Assembly (NCBI GenBank): GCA_008694505.1
Contig: VZDJ01000868.1
Location: 657,640 to 721,639 of the forward strand
Direction of reading: 5' to 3'
Source: Cyanoderma ruficeps
Lineage: Eukaryota > Chordata > Aves > Passeriformes > Timaliidae
Length of the DNA stretch: 64,000 nt
Shown here: piece by piece, positions 1 through 12,100 of the stretch
How the letters are laid out: every line of letters starts with the position of its first letter
Position numbering within the stretch: the stretch's first letter is position 1
The notes under the pieces: model-generated
The model's database searches: none
Seen by the model: only the letters and a program-made list of their open reading frames with translations
Told to the model about the DNA's origin: nothing
Made by a program: the position numbers and the translations under genes

Positions 1-1620
1 TTCCTCATCTCAGAGGTCAGGGATCTACCTGAGCTGTGCCAGGAGCACATCAAATTTCAGTCTGTGGGCTAAAGAATGCCAATATTTTTCATGAATTTCC
101 AAGGAAGACAAAGTACAGTCAGAACTCATTCAAAGCTTTGAACTTTCCTAGCATCAAAAGTAACAGAAATAATACAAAGAATTGCAATTCTTACCAGCTT
201 TTGTCAGTCACAAGTACTGGACACAAAATGTAATTGGCAGGATGAGAGAATTTCCGATAAATTCAGAGATTGCCAAGAAAGACAATGAAATAGATGCCAG
301 ATAAGTGCCTACTGGAGCACTGTCTTACCCTCTGTTCCCAGGCTGTTTCCTGAGGCTCCCATCCCTCTTGCACAAGCTCTTCTTACCCACAGCATGTCTG
401 GTTCAATCATGTGCAGCTATTGTCAAACATCATAAATGCAAAATCCCTTAAAAGGATCAGGCATCAAAATGCCTTTTTAAAATTGGGCCAAAATATATAA
501 AATTAAGTCTTCTATCAGAATTCCTGAAAAAAACCCCAGGAATTACATTCACTAAGTGAATTACAAAATTATAAATGGAAACTGATAACTGCAATTATAT
601 TTGACAGAAAACAAGCTTGAAAACTCATAGGGATATTATATGAGGCTTTCTTTGTATTTCCTTCCCTCCTTTTCCTTGTAATGAAGAAGCTGTTACTGGC
701 AGGTGGAATTAACCACGAGCTGCTTTGAATGCTTTTAGTCTGTCACTTGGCTTTACCCTCAAGAGCTGACACTGAAAGTAAGTCCCTTCTAATAACCCCA
801 CAACATATTTTCTGAGTGCTCTGCTCTCTAATCACGACCATGGGCACTTTCCAAATGAAGCCTGACAGACCTCAGCCTGTCACTGGCACTTTTAACACCC
901 GCTGAACAAAGTCTCTCTACTGCATGTGAACTTCAGGGAGGGAAAAACTTTGGTTTTCTTCAGTTGCAATATGTGAACATCTAAAAAGACTGGCATGATT
1001 CTCCCACTCTGCTCTGCCCACACAAGGCCCCATCTGCAGGGCTGGGGACAGGTCTGGGGCCTGCAGCACCACACAGGCATTTGTGTTGGAGGTTTGTGCA
1101 TGAAGGGGGTGGAGCCCCTGGGAGACTTTCCTCCAGCTTTTATTGTAGCATCAGCCTCATAACAGGTCGAGACAATTGAAAGATGCCAACAGCTCACATC
1201 TGTCAGCAGCAGCCAAAGATTTCTTTGTTGCAGGGCATTTTAAAGGTTTTCCAGCCAATAGCATATTGCTAAAGCTTACAGACAATTGTTCTAGCCAGTC
1301 ACTAAAAGCACACCTACACCTGCTTCAAACAATGCTTGCTTGGATGCTTTCTATTAACAATACACAATATTCCATTATTCCTTCTACTATCTTGCTGGGC
1401 ATATTTTTTTGCAGCCTTAAGGTCTGTCCTGGCCAAACCTAAAACTCAGACTATTGTTATATGTCCTTGCTTGCTATCGTAACTATCGTTACTATCGTAA
1501 CTTTTCCTACTTTCAAGCTTTGCAGTTGCAGCTAATTCTAAATCCTTCTGCTCTTTCTGTTTCTGGGGCCTGCTTTCACAGCTTTCTGACAGCCTCCTTA
1601 CCTTTAATATTTCCCACAGC
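1..1620. other. Unique non-coding stretch
   Basis: AT-rich DNA with no gene, retroposon or RNA recognised on either strand. Short open frames here are scattered and share no features of known proteins. The only structure seen is a tiny 9-bp tandem repeat near 1473-1502, listed separately. Confidence 0.6.
1473..1502. repeat. Three-copy 9-bp tandem repeat
   Basis: The unit is CTATCGTAA, and three copies run in succession, the middle one ending in TTA instead of TAA. The joined copies create a near-palindrome with GTAAC and GTTAC arms. It is too short to assign to a family and is probably a local slippage event. Confidence 0.6.
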
Positions 1621-2016
1621 ATGGACCTGTTGGGGCAGGTCCAGAGCAGGCCACCAACATCATCAGGGGGCTGGAGCATCTTTGCTGTGGAGCCAGGCTG
1701 GGAGAGCTGGGCTGGTCCAGCCTGGAGAAAAGGAGGCTCCAGGAACACCTCATTGCCACTGTCCAGTGCTGAAAGGGGGCTTATAAAAATAGAGAGAGGG
1801 ACTTTTTAAATGGGTACATAGTGATGGGACCAAAGGGAGTGTTTTTAAATTAAAAGAGGGGAGATTTATTTCACCTGTATGGAAGAAATTCTGTACTCTG
1901 AGGGTGGAGGCCCAGCATAGGTTGCCAGAGCAGCTGTGGCTGCCACATCCCTGGAAGTGTCCAAGGCCAGGTTGGATGGGACCCTGCCTGTGACAGGGGG
2001 TGTTGGAACTAAAGGA
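1621..2016 (+). mobile_element. CR1 LINE fragment, 3' part, sense
   Basis: Non-LTR retroposon fragment matching the conserved 3' portion of avian CR1, recognised from memory of the family. The recognisable blocks, in order, are 'GGCAGGTCCAGAGCAGGCCA', 'GCTGGAGCATCT', 'CAGCCTGGAGAA', 'ACATAGTGATGGGAC', 'GTGGCTGCCACATCCCTGGA' and 'AGGCCAGGTTGGATGGG'. The order places the CR1 3' end to the right, so it is on the plus strand. The terminal roughly 40 bases and the octamer tail are missing. The copy is 5'-truncated, diverged and has no reverse transcriptase frame. Confidence 0.9.
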
Positions 2017-5000
2017 ACACCTTTGCTCTATTGCATATTGTCTTTTCAGGAAGCTTCATTAAACTGAACACTGTTGACTGCATCACAAAGGAAATGCCTG
2101 GAAAAGTAGAAATAGATCTGGAAGTTCTGACCCTGAAACTCCTGAAACCAGTCTGTCCTCCTTTCTGGTTATCTGCATTCAATTCCATTGGATCATTAAC
2201 GTGGTATCAGCTGACTAAGCCATGCTGTGTTGAGAGTTCTCCAGGGGTTGAGAAGGGCATGAGATGTTCTTGTGCTGGACCTCAATCCCTGCATAACAAC
2301 TTAGACACAACAGTCTCTGTTGCTGTACCAAACACACTTCCAGAGGAATGACAGAGCTGGGCAGGACCCTGGAGCCCGGCAGCCCCAAGGCTGACACTGC
2401 AATTTTCAGCAGCTGTCACTGGCACAGCACGTTTTTTCCCTTTGTTATGAAACTTGCTTTAAAGCATGTGTCACAATTTATATCTGAAATAAGTCAACAG
2501 TGTAATTGTGCACGGTTCCACTGGAGGAAGAGACTGCTGTGTGCCTGCCTGTGGATGCCATCAAAACACTGCCTCACGTGATGGCATTTCCTCCTACCCT
2601 GATAGCTTCATGCTCTGATGGAAAACTGACACAGAACTTATGTTCATCATAAATCCTCAAACAGTAGTTTATTACTATTATGCTAGGGAAATGTTCCCAC
2701 TTACCGAGGCTATCCAAGGATGGATACTGTGTGAGTCTTTCTGACAGCAACCAATAAAAACGTTCCCAGCCATGGCTGCAGAGATAAATCTGCACAATAG
2801 GCAGCTACTGGATGAGAAGTGTCCTGTGTTGGCCACGAACTGCTCCAAGAAAGGAAGGCAAGCGGGGATAAACCCATCAAAGGCACAGCAATGACACAAC
2901 CACAACTGCACAGAGTGGTTCTGGTTCACTCTAACCACTGCATGTGGGGCCCTTCCCACATATATCTGACAAGCTCCCTTTCTTAGACTGTACAAGGAAA
3001 TCGCTTATCAATTATATTTAATCTTAAAATAATATGAGGAAATATCATGTACCAAGCCTGCAGCAAAGAGATGAGGTCAGCTGAAAACTCCTCAATATCA
3101 AATGACATTTCTAGAGGTGACAAAGTACAGTGTCACCTATTTCAAGCTTCATGGTACAGAATATAAAAAGTCAGAGACTATGATCATTGATTAAGATTGG
3201 AAAAGGTTTTAGCCCTTTACAAATTTGTGAACTGTTATCCTAAGTTTTTAGACATTTACGTTCAAAATAGATTCTATCCTTTAAAATGAAAAAAACAAAT
3301 CAACCAACCAGAAATTAAATAACAAGTATTTCCCCAGGCAGCAAAACTAATGTAGAGTGTGGAGTCCCTGGTGGCTAATAGGGTGCAAATACCATTTGAA
3401 GGTTTTCTTGTGGCTTGTGGTGTTCATAACGTGTTGTTAGAGCACTTGGGGAGCTGAAAAAAACCCATCACCCAAAGCTGGCAGCAGTGGTGGATGCACA
3501 ATCTCTAGAAAAATAGTTCATAATTTTGGATAGCAACTGGAGCTGCCAAATCCAAAATAAAATGATGCTCCCCCTCTTATATTTCTTCAGAAAGGGTCCA
3601 TTTCTTTTGTGTGCCTTTACCAAAGCTGAGAGCTGCCCCCAGAGAGCAGCCAAGCCTTCAAGACTTCCTTATGACACAAGCAAGCAAAGCTGGGTGCAAA
3701 CAGAAGTTTCCCAGAGATAATCTTGCTAAATAAGAGCTCCTAAATCCACTTTTCTTTTTTTTGCATCCTGCCAGTCCCAGCATAGAAGGCTCTTGGTGCA
3801 GCACCTACCACACTATAGGCACTGCCATGAAACCCAGGCAGGGGCTGAGCAGAGCAGGACGCTGCTCTGAGCTGAGGGCTCTGCATCCTCATTACACTGG
3901 AATAAGCCAGACCAAGCTCAGAAGACACTGACTGCATTATTTTAGTTTGTTCCACAGATCTGAGATATCAGACAGGCATTTGTGATGTATCTCATTTCAT
4001 GACATCTATTTTTCAGTTTGTCTGGTTGAACACATTAATAAAATACGTGCAACAGACACTGTCAAATTCATCAGCATTCAGGAAAACATGTAAAATTCAC
4101 TAACATGTTTCATTTTATTTTGACTATTTCCCACGCCCTTCACCTTGTATATTCATTGACCTTTCAGCAGCTGCAGGGATCTACAGGCTCTGCAAGTCGT
4201 CCCACTGGCACCAAATGTGCAGTTTTTACTGCAAGGGTTTTAACACTGATGGAGAAATTTGTGTGTGCCCACCCCTACCTAAATATTGGAGGTGTCATGG
4301 TGAATATGAAGCTGGAAGAGAATTGTTTTCACTTATGACTCTTTTCTTTTCTCTGAAGTTTCACATTAAGAATCCAGAGACTTTTCTGTCAATCAGTCAT
4401 TTTTTGGGAAGTTTTATTGCCACTGAAGAAGCCAGATTTTCAGACTTGGTAGCAGACTGCACCTGAGCAGGGGAAGCCTGCCCAGGCAGCATCAACCTGG
4501 ACTGCTGTCTGTAAGAGACAGTTCTTTTGCTCATTTGGTGGCCACGAAAATAAATGCATGGACCATCACCCCAGTTAATGAAATTTCATGACAAAGATTC
4601 TTAAAATTCACCAAACAAACAAACAAACAAAACCACCCAGCAAGGTTGCCTAAGCTATCATCCTCAAAACTCTGGGCTGTTCTTTGCAGCAATTATTTCT
4701 TTTTCCAAAACAAGTTTTAAAAGAGCAAAGTGATGGGTTTTTACAGCCCTTTCCTTGCAGCAGAGACAGGAGTTCAGAGTCCATATGATGCCTGGCAAAG
4801 GGCACAGCAATAGCCAAGGTCCTTTGCAGGGAATAGATCCAGAGCACAGGGAGCTCTGTCAGCAGCACTGCCAGGGACACTCCAGCAGAGCAGCAGAGAC
4901 TGGCACAAGCTGCCACCACAGCAGCCTAATTAGTGTTTTCCACAGCTTCAGTGAAATTTTTGCCAATGTAAATCCAAACATGCTGTATTAATTGTCATTT

Positions 5001-7363
5001 CATTAGGACTTTTAATAGCTTCTGAGTGGATAATAAAGAGAAGAGAAAAATATCCGTATAATGGGAAATTAACTCCAGAAAATCTTGTATTATGGTTGTT
5101 GCTGGCCATGTGACCACCTTCTCTCTGTGATAGTTTTTTTTCCAACTAAATGCCAAGCAAACACAAACTCCTGTTTAGAGTCTTTCTAGAGTACCATAGG
5201 TACCTTGAGATAACAGAATAAAATTAATTTACTAGAATTTTCAGCCATTTAAGGCTCTCCTGAAAGGAAAAGGAAAGAATTACAGATGCAGGTGCTTTTC
5301 AGACTACAATGCCCAATTCTATCCTTTTAGTTTTGGCACCTTTCAAGTCAAGCCTTTACCTTTTTCTGAAGGTGTGATAGGCAGCCACTTTGATCCCTCC
5401 TGCTTGCGACATTCCTTTGTGCAATCGCAGCATTGTTCTCTATTACAAATACAGCCAAAATTGTAGCTTAAAAATAAATGAACATTGTGCAGCATGGGGA
5501 GCTGGTGTCAGAGTAGACTGAATAGGTTGTTATTTAATACTGAAGTCTGTGCTTCCTAAAGCTCCTAGCTAGAAGCATGGCAATTCAATGGCAAATTAAC
5601 ACAAAGTAGCCTCATGTAGTAACTTTGAAAATTAGAATTATATGCTTTCTACCACACAGAAAAGAAATCTGCAATATATGAGACATTTCCAGCTCTGATA
5701 CCCTGGTGATAAATAAAAAATCCTCCCATAGGCACCCACCAAGCAGTATCACAGCTCAGGCAGGGCACACGTGAGCCTGAAGGAAACAAAAGCCTCTGGC
5801 AGGGGGTGAGATTTAGGGGGAAAAGGAACTGGACTGACTCAGGGTGGAGTAACTCAGAGCACTGCTTCAACAAGAAGGAAATGTATTGATAATTCAGCAA
5901 TGTAAACCCACAGAGAGGAGTGTGGCACAGGTAACAGCAACCTGATCAAGGTACCCGGGCTTGGGAAACCCTTTAATGGATGCCCTGGCTGGGAGAACAC
6001 AGAGGAGTCTGGAGCTCAAGAGGCTTAAAAAACTAATTTAGCAGCAGAAAAAGTCACCAAGGGAAAACCACATCTTCCACCTCTGCAGATGATCAACAGT
6101 GGGTCTGCAGTATGTTATTAATATAGTTTAATATAATTTACCTTGCTGCAAAGACATTGCAATCTGCTCCCTTTTCAAACCCTTTATGTGTATCTTCTCA
6201 CAGAATCCAAAACCTCTAACAAAGCCCTTGGTTTCTAATCTCAAAAAAACTCCTAATTTGGAACAGTCTTTTCCACAGCTCCATTTTTCTGCCCAGCTGA
6301 TCTATCCCAGCTCCTCTGTGTTGCTGCTAAAGCATCGCTGCCCAGCCCACCCTGGGTCCCAGCCCACCACACCTGCTGCTCCTCCAGCACTCCCAAAACA
6401 CTTGCAATCACAGCATGAAGTTATTTTTGACCCCAAAGGTGCAAAAATAGCCAGGCTGTGCTATTAGTTCTATATGTGATTTTGCAGCCTCCAGTGTTAG
6501 CAGCCCCTCACTGCCCTCACACCACCCACGAGCTTCAGCGCAGGTCTGCTCCTTCCACACCTCATTAATCCACAGAATGTGCAGGGTTAAGCCAGGACTC
6601 GTTCTGAAGAACATCATTAGTAATTGCTGATAATATCCCATTTAAAAGGATCTGTGGCAAGCTCCTCTTTAGTTAGCTCCCCACAATCTTTGGAATGATT
6701 GGTTTGTAGCTTCAAAAAAGAGAAACTACATGTGCAGCTATCACACTATCAGCAAATAGCTGCTTATCTCCCTTCTGTTTCTTTTAACTGACTGGCAGTC
6801 TTGTTAACTGACCATAAAACTACAGGAGATAGATTATGTTTTATATTCTTACTCCTTATTTATTTGTAAAATCTGCAAAACCATTTTGTTGCTCGCAATT
6901 TTGAAGATGGCTGCTCTTGACAGTGCTGCCACTAACTTGGCCAACTTTATTTCTAATTTAAAGTTATTCTGGAATCTCTAATCCCTTATTTGAAATTTTC
7001 ATTACTTGGGGGCTCTAATCACAATTGCTTTGGCAAGAAATATGTTTACACAGCTCCTGTCTGTTAGTGCCAACCTAGTCAGACACTCCATCAGAAATGC
7101 TTGCTTTCAGGACAGGAGATGCCTTTGCACACACACAGATGTGCACTCACCCACTGATAACTATATATTATCAGTTATAGTGTCCCTAGAACCAGTGCCT
7201 CTTGACTGACAACATTAAAAAAATCAAGATTTTTGGGGAGTTATAAGACATTACTGGTAAAGTCAAAATGTTTTGTGGTTTGTTGTTTGGGGTTTTTTTG
7301 GTTTTGCTTTTTTCCTGGCACATTACATTCTTTTTGATGAGTAAAAGAGCAAATTTTTTTGTT
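2017..7363. other. Unique non-coding stretch
   Basis: About 5.3 kb of AT-rich DNA with no recognisable transposon except a short (AAAC)n run at 4613-4632. A plus-strand frame near 4167-4466 begins after a pyrimidine-AG and contains several cysteines, but lacks other support and is not called. A T/G-rich patch sits at about 7266-7316. Confidence 0.55.
4613..4632. repeat. (AAAC)n microsatellite
   Basis: Five consecutive AAAC units. It is a plain simple repeat with no adjacent retroposon body recognised. Confidence 0.9.
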
Positions 7364-7550
7364 CTTGATTTTTCTTTGGCCTGTTTCCCCCTTTGGCATA
7401 ATTTTCAAAGAATTTCACTGCAGAACTTCTGGTCAGAACTACTTTTAGCATCTACAGGGGCTCTGCAGGGGCAAGGGTAGGGTCAAGTCTTTTAATCCTA
7501 ACACTGATACCCTCACCATCAGACATCCAAGACATAAAATATTCATGCTT
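7364..7550 (+). repeat. Local duplication, copy A (187 bp)
   Basis: This 187-bp segment and the one at 8992-9178 align end to end without gaps at roughly 87% identity by hand count. Both begin CTTGATTTTTCTTTGGCCT and share the central block 'CAGAACTTCTGGTCAGAAC'. Sequence outside the two 187-bp segments does not obviously match. They may be an old local duplication or two copies of an unrecognised dispersed repeat. No terminal inverted repeats or target duplications are visible. Confidence 0.85.
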
Positions 7551-7680
7551 ATAATATATGATATAATACTTAGCTTAACATAAAAGATCTCTATTATGCC
7601 ATATGAATCAAACAGCTTGAACTCCATCCTTCCAAGCAGAAATACCAGTATGTAACTCATTTAATGAATACTTGAGTACT

Positions 7681-8158
7681 CTGTGCAGTTCTGGACATCA
7701 CAATATAAAAAAAGCATTAATTTATTAGAGACTATCCAAAGGAGGCCACGAGGATGGGGAAGGGTCTGGAGGGGAAGCCCTCAATGAGCAGCAGCTCAGG
7801 GCACGTGGTGTGTTCAGCCTGGAGGAGACTGAGGTCAGACCTCGTTGGGGTCTTCAACATCCTCACAAAGGGGCAGCTCTGATCTCCTCCCTCACCTGAC
7901 CAGGGACAGGAGCCCAGGGAAGGGCTGGAGCTCTGCCAGGGGAGGTTTAGGTTGGATCTCAGGTAAAAGTTCTTCCCCAGAGGGTGCTGGCACTGCCCAG
8001 GCTCTCCAGGGAATGGGCACGGCCCCGAGGCTGCCAGAGCTCCAGGAGCCTTTGGACACCAAGGATGCCCAGGGGGGATTGTTGGGGGTCTGGGCAGGGA
8101 CAGGGGCTGGGCAATCTTGCTGAGTCACATCCAACTCAGCATATTCCATCATTTTGTG
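7681..8158 (+). mobile_element. CR1 LINE, 3' end, sense
   Basis: A 5'-truncated CR1 copy. It opens in the CR1 block 'CTGTGCAGTTCTGGACATCA' and proceeds through 'GGCCACGAGGATGGGGAAGG', 'TTCAGCCTGGAGGAGACTGA' and 'TTCTTCCCCAGAGGGTGCTG'. It ends in two degenerate terminal octamers (ATTCCATC, ATTTTGTG), the expected CR1 terminus. Its last 139 bases lie inside the first copy of a 348-bp tandem duplication. It is non-autonomous with no intact reading frame. Confidence 0.93.
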
Positions 8159-8367
8159 TGTTTTGGTGTGATTTAGCCACTTCTAAAAGTATCTCCAGTA
8201 GATATCTCACATTTTTACTTTCTTCATACCCCCAGGATGTCCACTCGGGCTGTTCATCCATTCATTACCACCTTCTCTCCAGGATCACAGACTCAGCTTA
8301 ATATAAAAGACATTGCATCCTTTCCAAAATGTTCCACGCACTGATTTTTAAAACTGTTGAATAATTC
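8020..8367 (+). repeat. 348-bp tandem duplication, copy 1
   Basis: This block contains the CR1 3' end plus about 209 bp of downstream unique flank. It is repeated at 8369-8716 at exactly the same length, with nine substitutions and no gaps by hand comparison (about 97% identity). One N separates the copies. The block includes non-CR1 flank, so this is a segmental copy made after the CR1 inserted and not a second insertion. Confidence 0.95.
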
Positions 8368-8368
8368 N
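8368..8368. other. Single ambiguous base at a duplication junction
   Basis: This is the only N noticed in the window. It sits exactly between two 348-bp near-identical copies. That placement is typical of a minimal gap joining two overlapping contigs or two haplotypes. Confidence 0.9.
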
Positions 8369-8716
8369 CGGCCCCGAGGCCGCCAGAGCTCCAGGAGCCT
8401 TTGGACACCAGGGATGCCCAGGGGGGATTGTTGGGGGTCTGGGCAGGGACAGGGGCTGGGCAATCTTGCTGAGTCACTTCCAACTCAGCATATTCCATGA
8501 TTTTGTGTGTTTTGGTGTGATTTAGCCACTTCTAAAAGTATCTCCAGTAGATATCTCACTTTTTTACTTTCTTCACACCCCCAGGATGTCCACTCAGGCT
8601 GTTCATCCATTCATTACCACCTTCTCTCCAGGATCACAGACTCAGCTTAATATAAAAGACATTGCATCCTTTCCAAAATGCTCCATGCACTGATTTTTAA
8701 AACTGTTGAATAATTC
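8369..8716 (+). repeat. 348-bp tandem duplication, copy 2
   Basis: Second copy of 8020-8367. Its first 138 bases repeat the CR1 terminus (octamers ATTCCATG, ATTTTGTG) and the rest repeats the unique flank. In the first octamer this copy is closer to the canonical CR1 tail than copy 1. It could be a genuine tandem duplication or an assembly duplication of two alleles. Confidence 0.95.
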
Positions 8717-8991
8717 CAAATCTTATGCTGGAAATAATAGAAAACATCCTTCTAGAACAAGATGACATATATATATATATATAGCAAACTAATTAATCTG
8801 TAATATCTGTAATTTCATCCTTGCTCATTCCATGAAGTCCATTAAGTCACTCCACAGAATCACAGGTTTTCCTGGATTAGCTGATCACTGCTCCAGGTAA
8901 AGGTAATTTTACAGGATTGTGTCAGTCTTTGTTTAAAGGAGCTTCTGTTCACGGCTGCTTCACCTTACTCTTAAAACCCAAAATACACAGC
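8717..8991. other. Non-coding spacer with (AT)n
   Basis: Unique AT-rich DNA between the two duplications. An (AT)8 run lies at 8767-8783. A CACAGAATCACA string near 8852 resembles the antisense CR1 tail, but the following bases do not continue the CR1 match, so it is not called as CR1. Confidence 0.6.
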
Positions 8992-9178
8992 CTTGATTTT
9001 TCTTTGGCCTATTTCCATCTGTGACATAATGTTCAAAGCATTTCACTGCAGAACTTCTGGTCAGAACTACTTTTAGCATCTATAGGTATTCTGCAGGGAC
9101 AAGAGTAGGGTCCAGTCTTCTAATGCTAACAATGATACCCTCACCATCAGACATCCAAACTATAAAACATTCATACAC
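8992..9178 (+). repeat. Local duplication, copy B (187 bp)
   Basis: Partner of 7364-7550 in the same orientation, 1,628 bp downstream and of the same length. Mismatches are scattered as in an old duplication, far more diverged than the 348-bp pair that lies between them. The CR1 and the younger duplication therefore sit in a patch that has duplicated more than once. Confidence 0.85.
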
Positions 9179-12100
9179 ATAGGTGATACAGTTAAAATGT
9201 TTATTGCAAATATTACATCTCAAGCCTGCCCTCTTTTCCAGTGACACAGCATTGAGAGTTGGCTTAATAAATGATGCTCAAGCTCTGTTCCACACACTGG
9301 TTCTTTCTGCCAGGACACTCAGCCCAGCAGGCACCTGTAGAGCACACACTGACAATTCTCCTTCAACCCGTGTCACATTTAACAAATGCCTTAAAGCAAA
9401 ATCTTGGGAATAACCCAGCCTTTAATAAATACATGGCTTGCATGATAAACGCTACCCTGATTTTTTAAAAAGAACTCTCTAGAAAGACCTAAATATTTAC
9501 TGCTGGTGCTCCATCAGATCTTTGTAAGTTACTGGTGTCATTTTCATCCTGAAGATGACAATTAATACTTTCAGTGTGTCATTTCATTCAGCTGGCAATA
9601 ACACAATCAGGGTGGAAGAGAGTGAACCTAAGATTGTAGTCCATGCATAGAGACATTACAGAGGGGTGTTTCTGCCCCTTCATGAAGGGCTGTATGGGAT
9701 TGCTGAAGGTTTGGGCTGGGGGAGAGCCAAAGCCAAAAAGACAGGCACACCTTAGCACAAGAACACATTTTTCTAGTGAACAGTCAGAGAAATGGGAGAT
9801 GCAGAGCAGAGAATCTGCACTTGAACAGAATGCAAACCTTTGACTCCAAGCATCAAATAAGATTTTTTAGCTAAGTATACTTTCAAATAATTGATCTACC
9901 ACATTCTGTACTTCAAGCCTTCATGGTACAGCACACTGGCTGTACATTATCCTACCATGCTGCAGTAACTAAACCTGTGCGTTTAAAAAGGGCAAAGAAA
10001 GATGCTGTAGAATTTGTTTTTCTGTTTAAAACAAAACATTTCTTCATACTGAAATGGAGATACATCGTATAGCAAACATACATAAGAAATTAATTTGCTA
10101 AGAAGATTTATACTTCCCATCTAAATATATTACTAGATAGGGAGCAGAGAGAAAGGTCAACATTCATTAGGCAAAACGAGGGAGGAGAGAATTCATCTGA
10201 TTAAAATATTAGCATATATATATGACAGGAATCTTGAACCTCAATGCATTCCCAGCCACAAGCTCTAAGGGGTACAAGTCATCCCTGTCTGACATAAAAA
10301 CTGCAGCAGTCAAAATGGCAGAGAGCCATAGGCAGGAGGGAAAAAACAGCAACTTTGAGAAAAAGGATAGCTTTAGCAAAACTCTTTTCTAAAACTTTGT
10401 GATACACTATTGGAATGCATCATAAATTCCAGAGGCTGTTAAATATATTGCCTGGGAAGAAGATTGTAAAAACACACAACTAAAGTACAATTGGATTACA
10501 AAAGCTCTGTAAGTTACTGCCCTTCATCTCAGTCACTGCAACTGGTGCAGGCTTTTAGCCTGCTCTGGTGCACTGTAAACTCAATAAGGACTCTTGCAGT
10601 AAATAAATTTCAATTCACCATTGCCATGACACAGTTTGTCCAAAGGCAGTGGCAGCAGCACAGCCGAAAATGGCAACAGAGGAAAACACCTGGTCACATG
10701 GAACTGCCAGCTCACTTCCTGAGGGGGGGAGTTTTGCTGTGAGGCAAAGGCAAAAAATATTTTAAATCCTCCTGATATCAGACAGGACTTTGTAAAAAAT
10801 ATCCTCCCTTACCCAAATCCATCTTCTATTTTATATCTAGTTGGTATCAGCAGACTTAGCTGAAAACACAGTACGTAATGGGTGTATACAAACTCTGATC
10901 ATAAAATCTTGGTGTTATATTATCTCAATATTCCTTTGTTTCACTGTGGTAAATTTTCTGTTGCTAAAAGAAGCAGGATGTACATCATAATATTTCAAAA
11001 AGTGTTCAGAAACATATTCAGTCTCAACCTTTATTATCTTACATCTCTGCAGTGTGCAAACTCACCCCCAGACTTGTGAATTCTACTTCTCCACAAGAGA
11101 CTAGACATCCTAGCAATCCTCACATGCAGAAAAAAATTGTATTAATTTCTTTATCCACAGTTCTCCAGCTTTCAGAACCAACCAACAAAACAAACTAAAA
11201 TTTCCATCTAACTAAATCTCCCCATAAATCCAACCACACAATTGCCTCAATTTAGAGAAAGAAAAAACTGCATTGCAATTTATGATCAGAGATCCAGAGA
11301 TTAAAATGAACTCAATAAATAAACAAGATGTGGCTTGATGCAGACTGCAAACCAGATTCCTCTTCTGCTTAAGATACTACCAGGGGTATTGTCTATCATA
11401 AACTGGAGAAATGATCAGCAAAGGGGAAGTTATCCATCTTGCAATTTACAGAAGAAGAAACCAGGAACAGAAAAGCACTGCTTTGGCTGACACTGGTTAA
11501 GAACACTGCCAAGATAATAAAGTGAATTAGAGAAACTGGGCTGATGGTATTGGAAATAAATCAGAGGGTTGGGAGGACAATGGGCAGGAGTCACAAATTC
11601 AGTGTGACTACTCAGACAGCAATGCTAAAACTCAAAATCAAATCCACAGAACCAAAATTTAAATGCAGGATTATTTTCATTTAGAGATTTACTCACTTTG
11701 CTCCTGATCCAGACTCAGAGCTCAGCCTGCAAAGAGCCCCAGACAAGCACAGCCAAGGGAACTGCACAGCCTGGCAGGGACCTCCACAGGCACTGCAAAA
11801 ATCAAGATTCATTTTAAGGACAGGGGACCAGCAAGACCCAACTGGGAATCTCCTGGATTCTCCAGGAACAAAAAGGTGAAACAATCCCCTGGCAGCAGAA
11901 GATCCAGCCTAAATGTTCAACAGCAGGGCTTGGCCACCCACAGGGATTTAACTCTTATTCAGTCCCTGAATGTGAGACACTTTCTTTGCTGTTGGTTGTT
12001 TTAAGGTGTACACAGAGCTTGAGCAAATAGGAAAACCAGCAAAGCAAAGGGAGGGGGGTAACTCAGGGCAGGCCTGGAGGGACAGGAACCCTTCCTGCTG

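Noticed and set aside
4167..4466. Candidate exon with a pyrimidine-AG acceptor and several cysteines
   Set aside because: The frame has a cysteine pattern that first looked EGF-like, but spacing does not fit a known module, no convincing donor follows, and another frame is equally open. A protein search and RNA-seq junctions would decide.
8852..8900. Possible antisense CR1 tail
   Set aside because: CACAGAATCACA resembles the CR1 terminus, but the next 40 bases do not follow the CR1 consensus.
8293..9305. Possible third copy of the duplicated flank near 9220-9305
   Set aside because: Only short strings such as GTTCCAC(A/G)CACTG match. The intervening sequence does not align well enough to claim homology.
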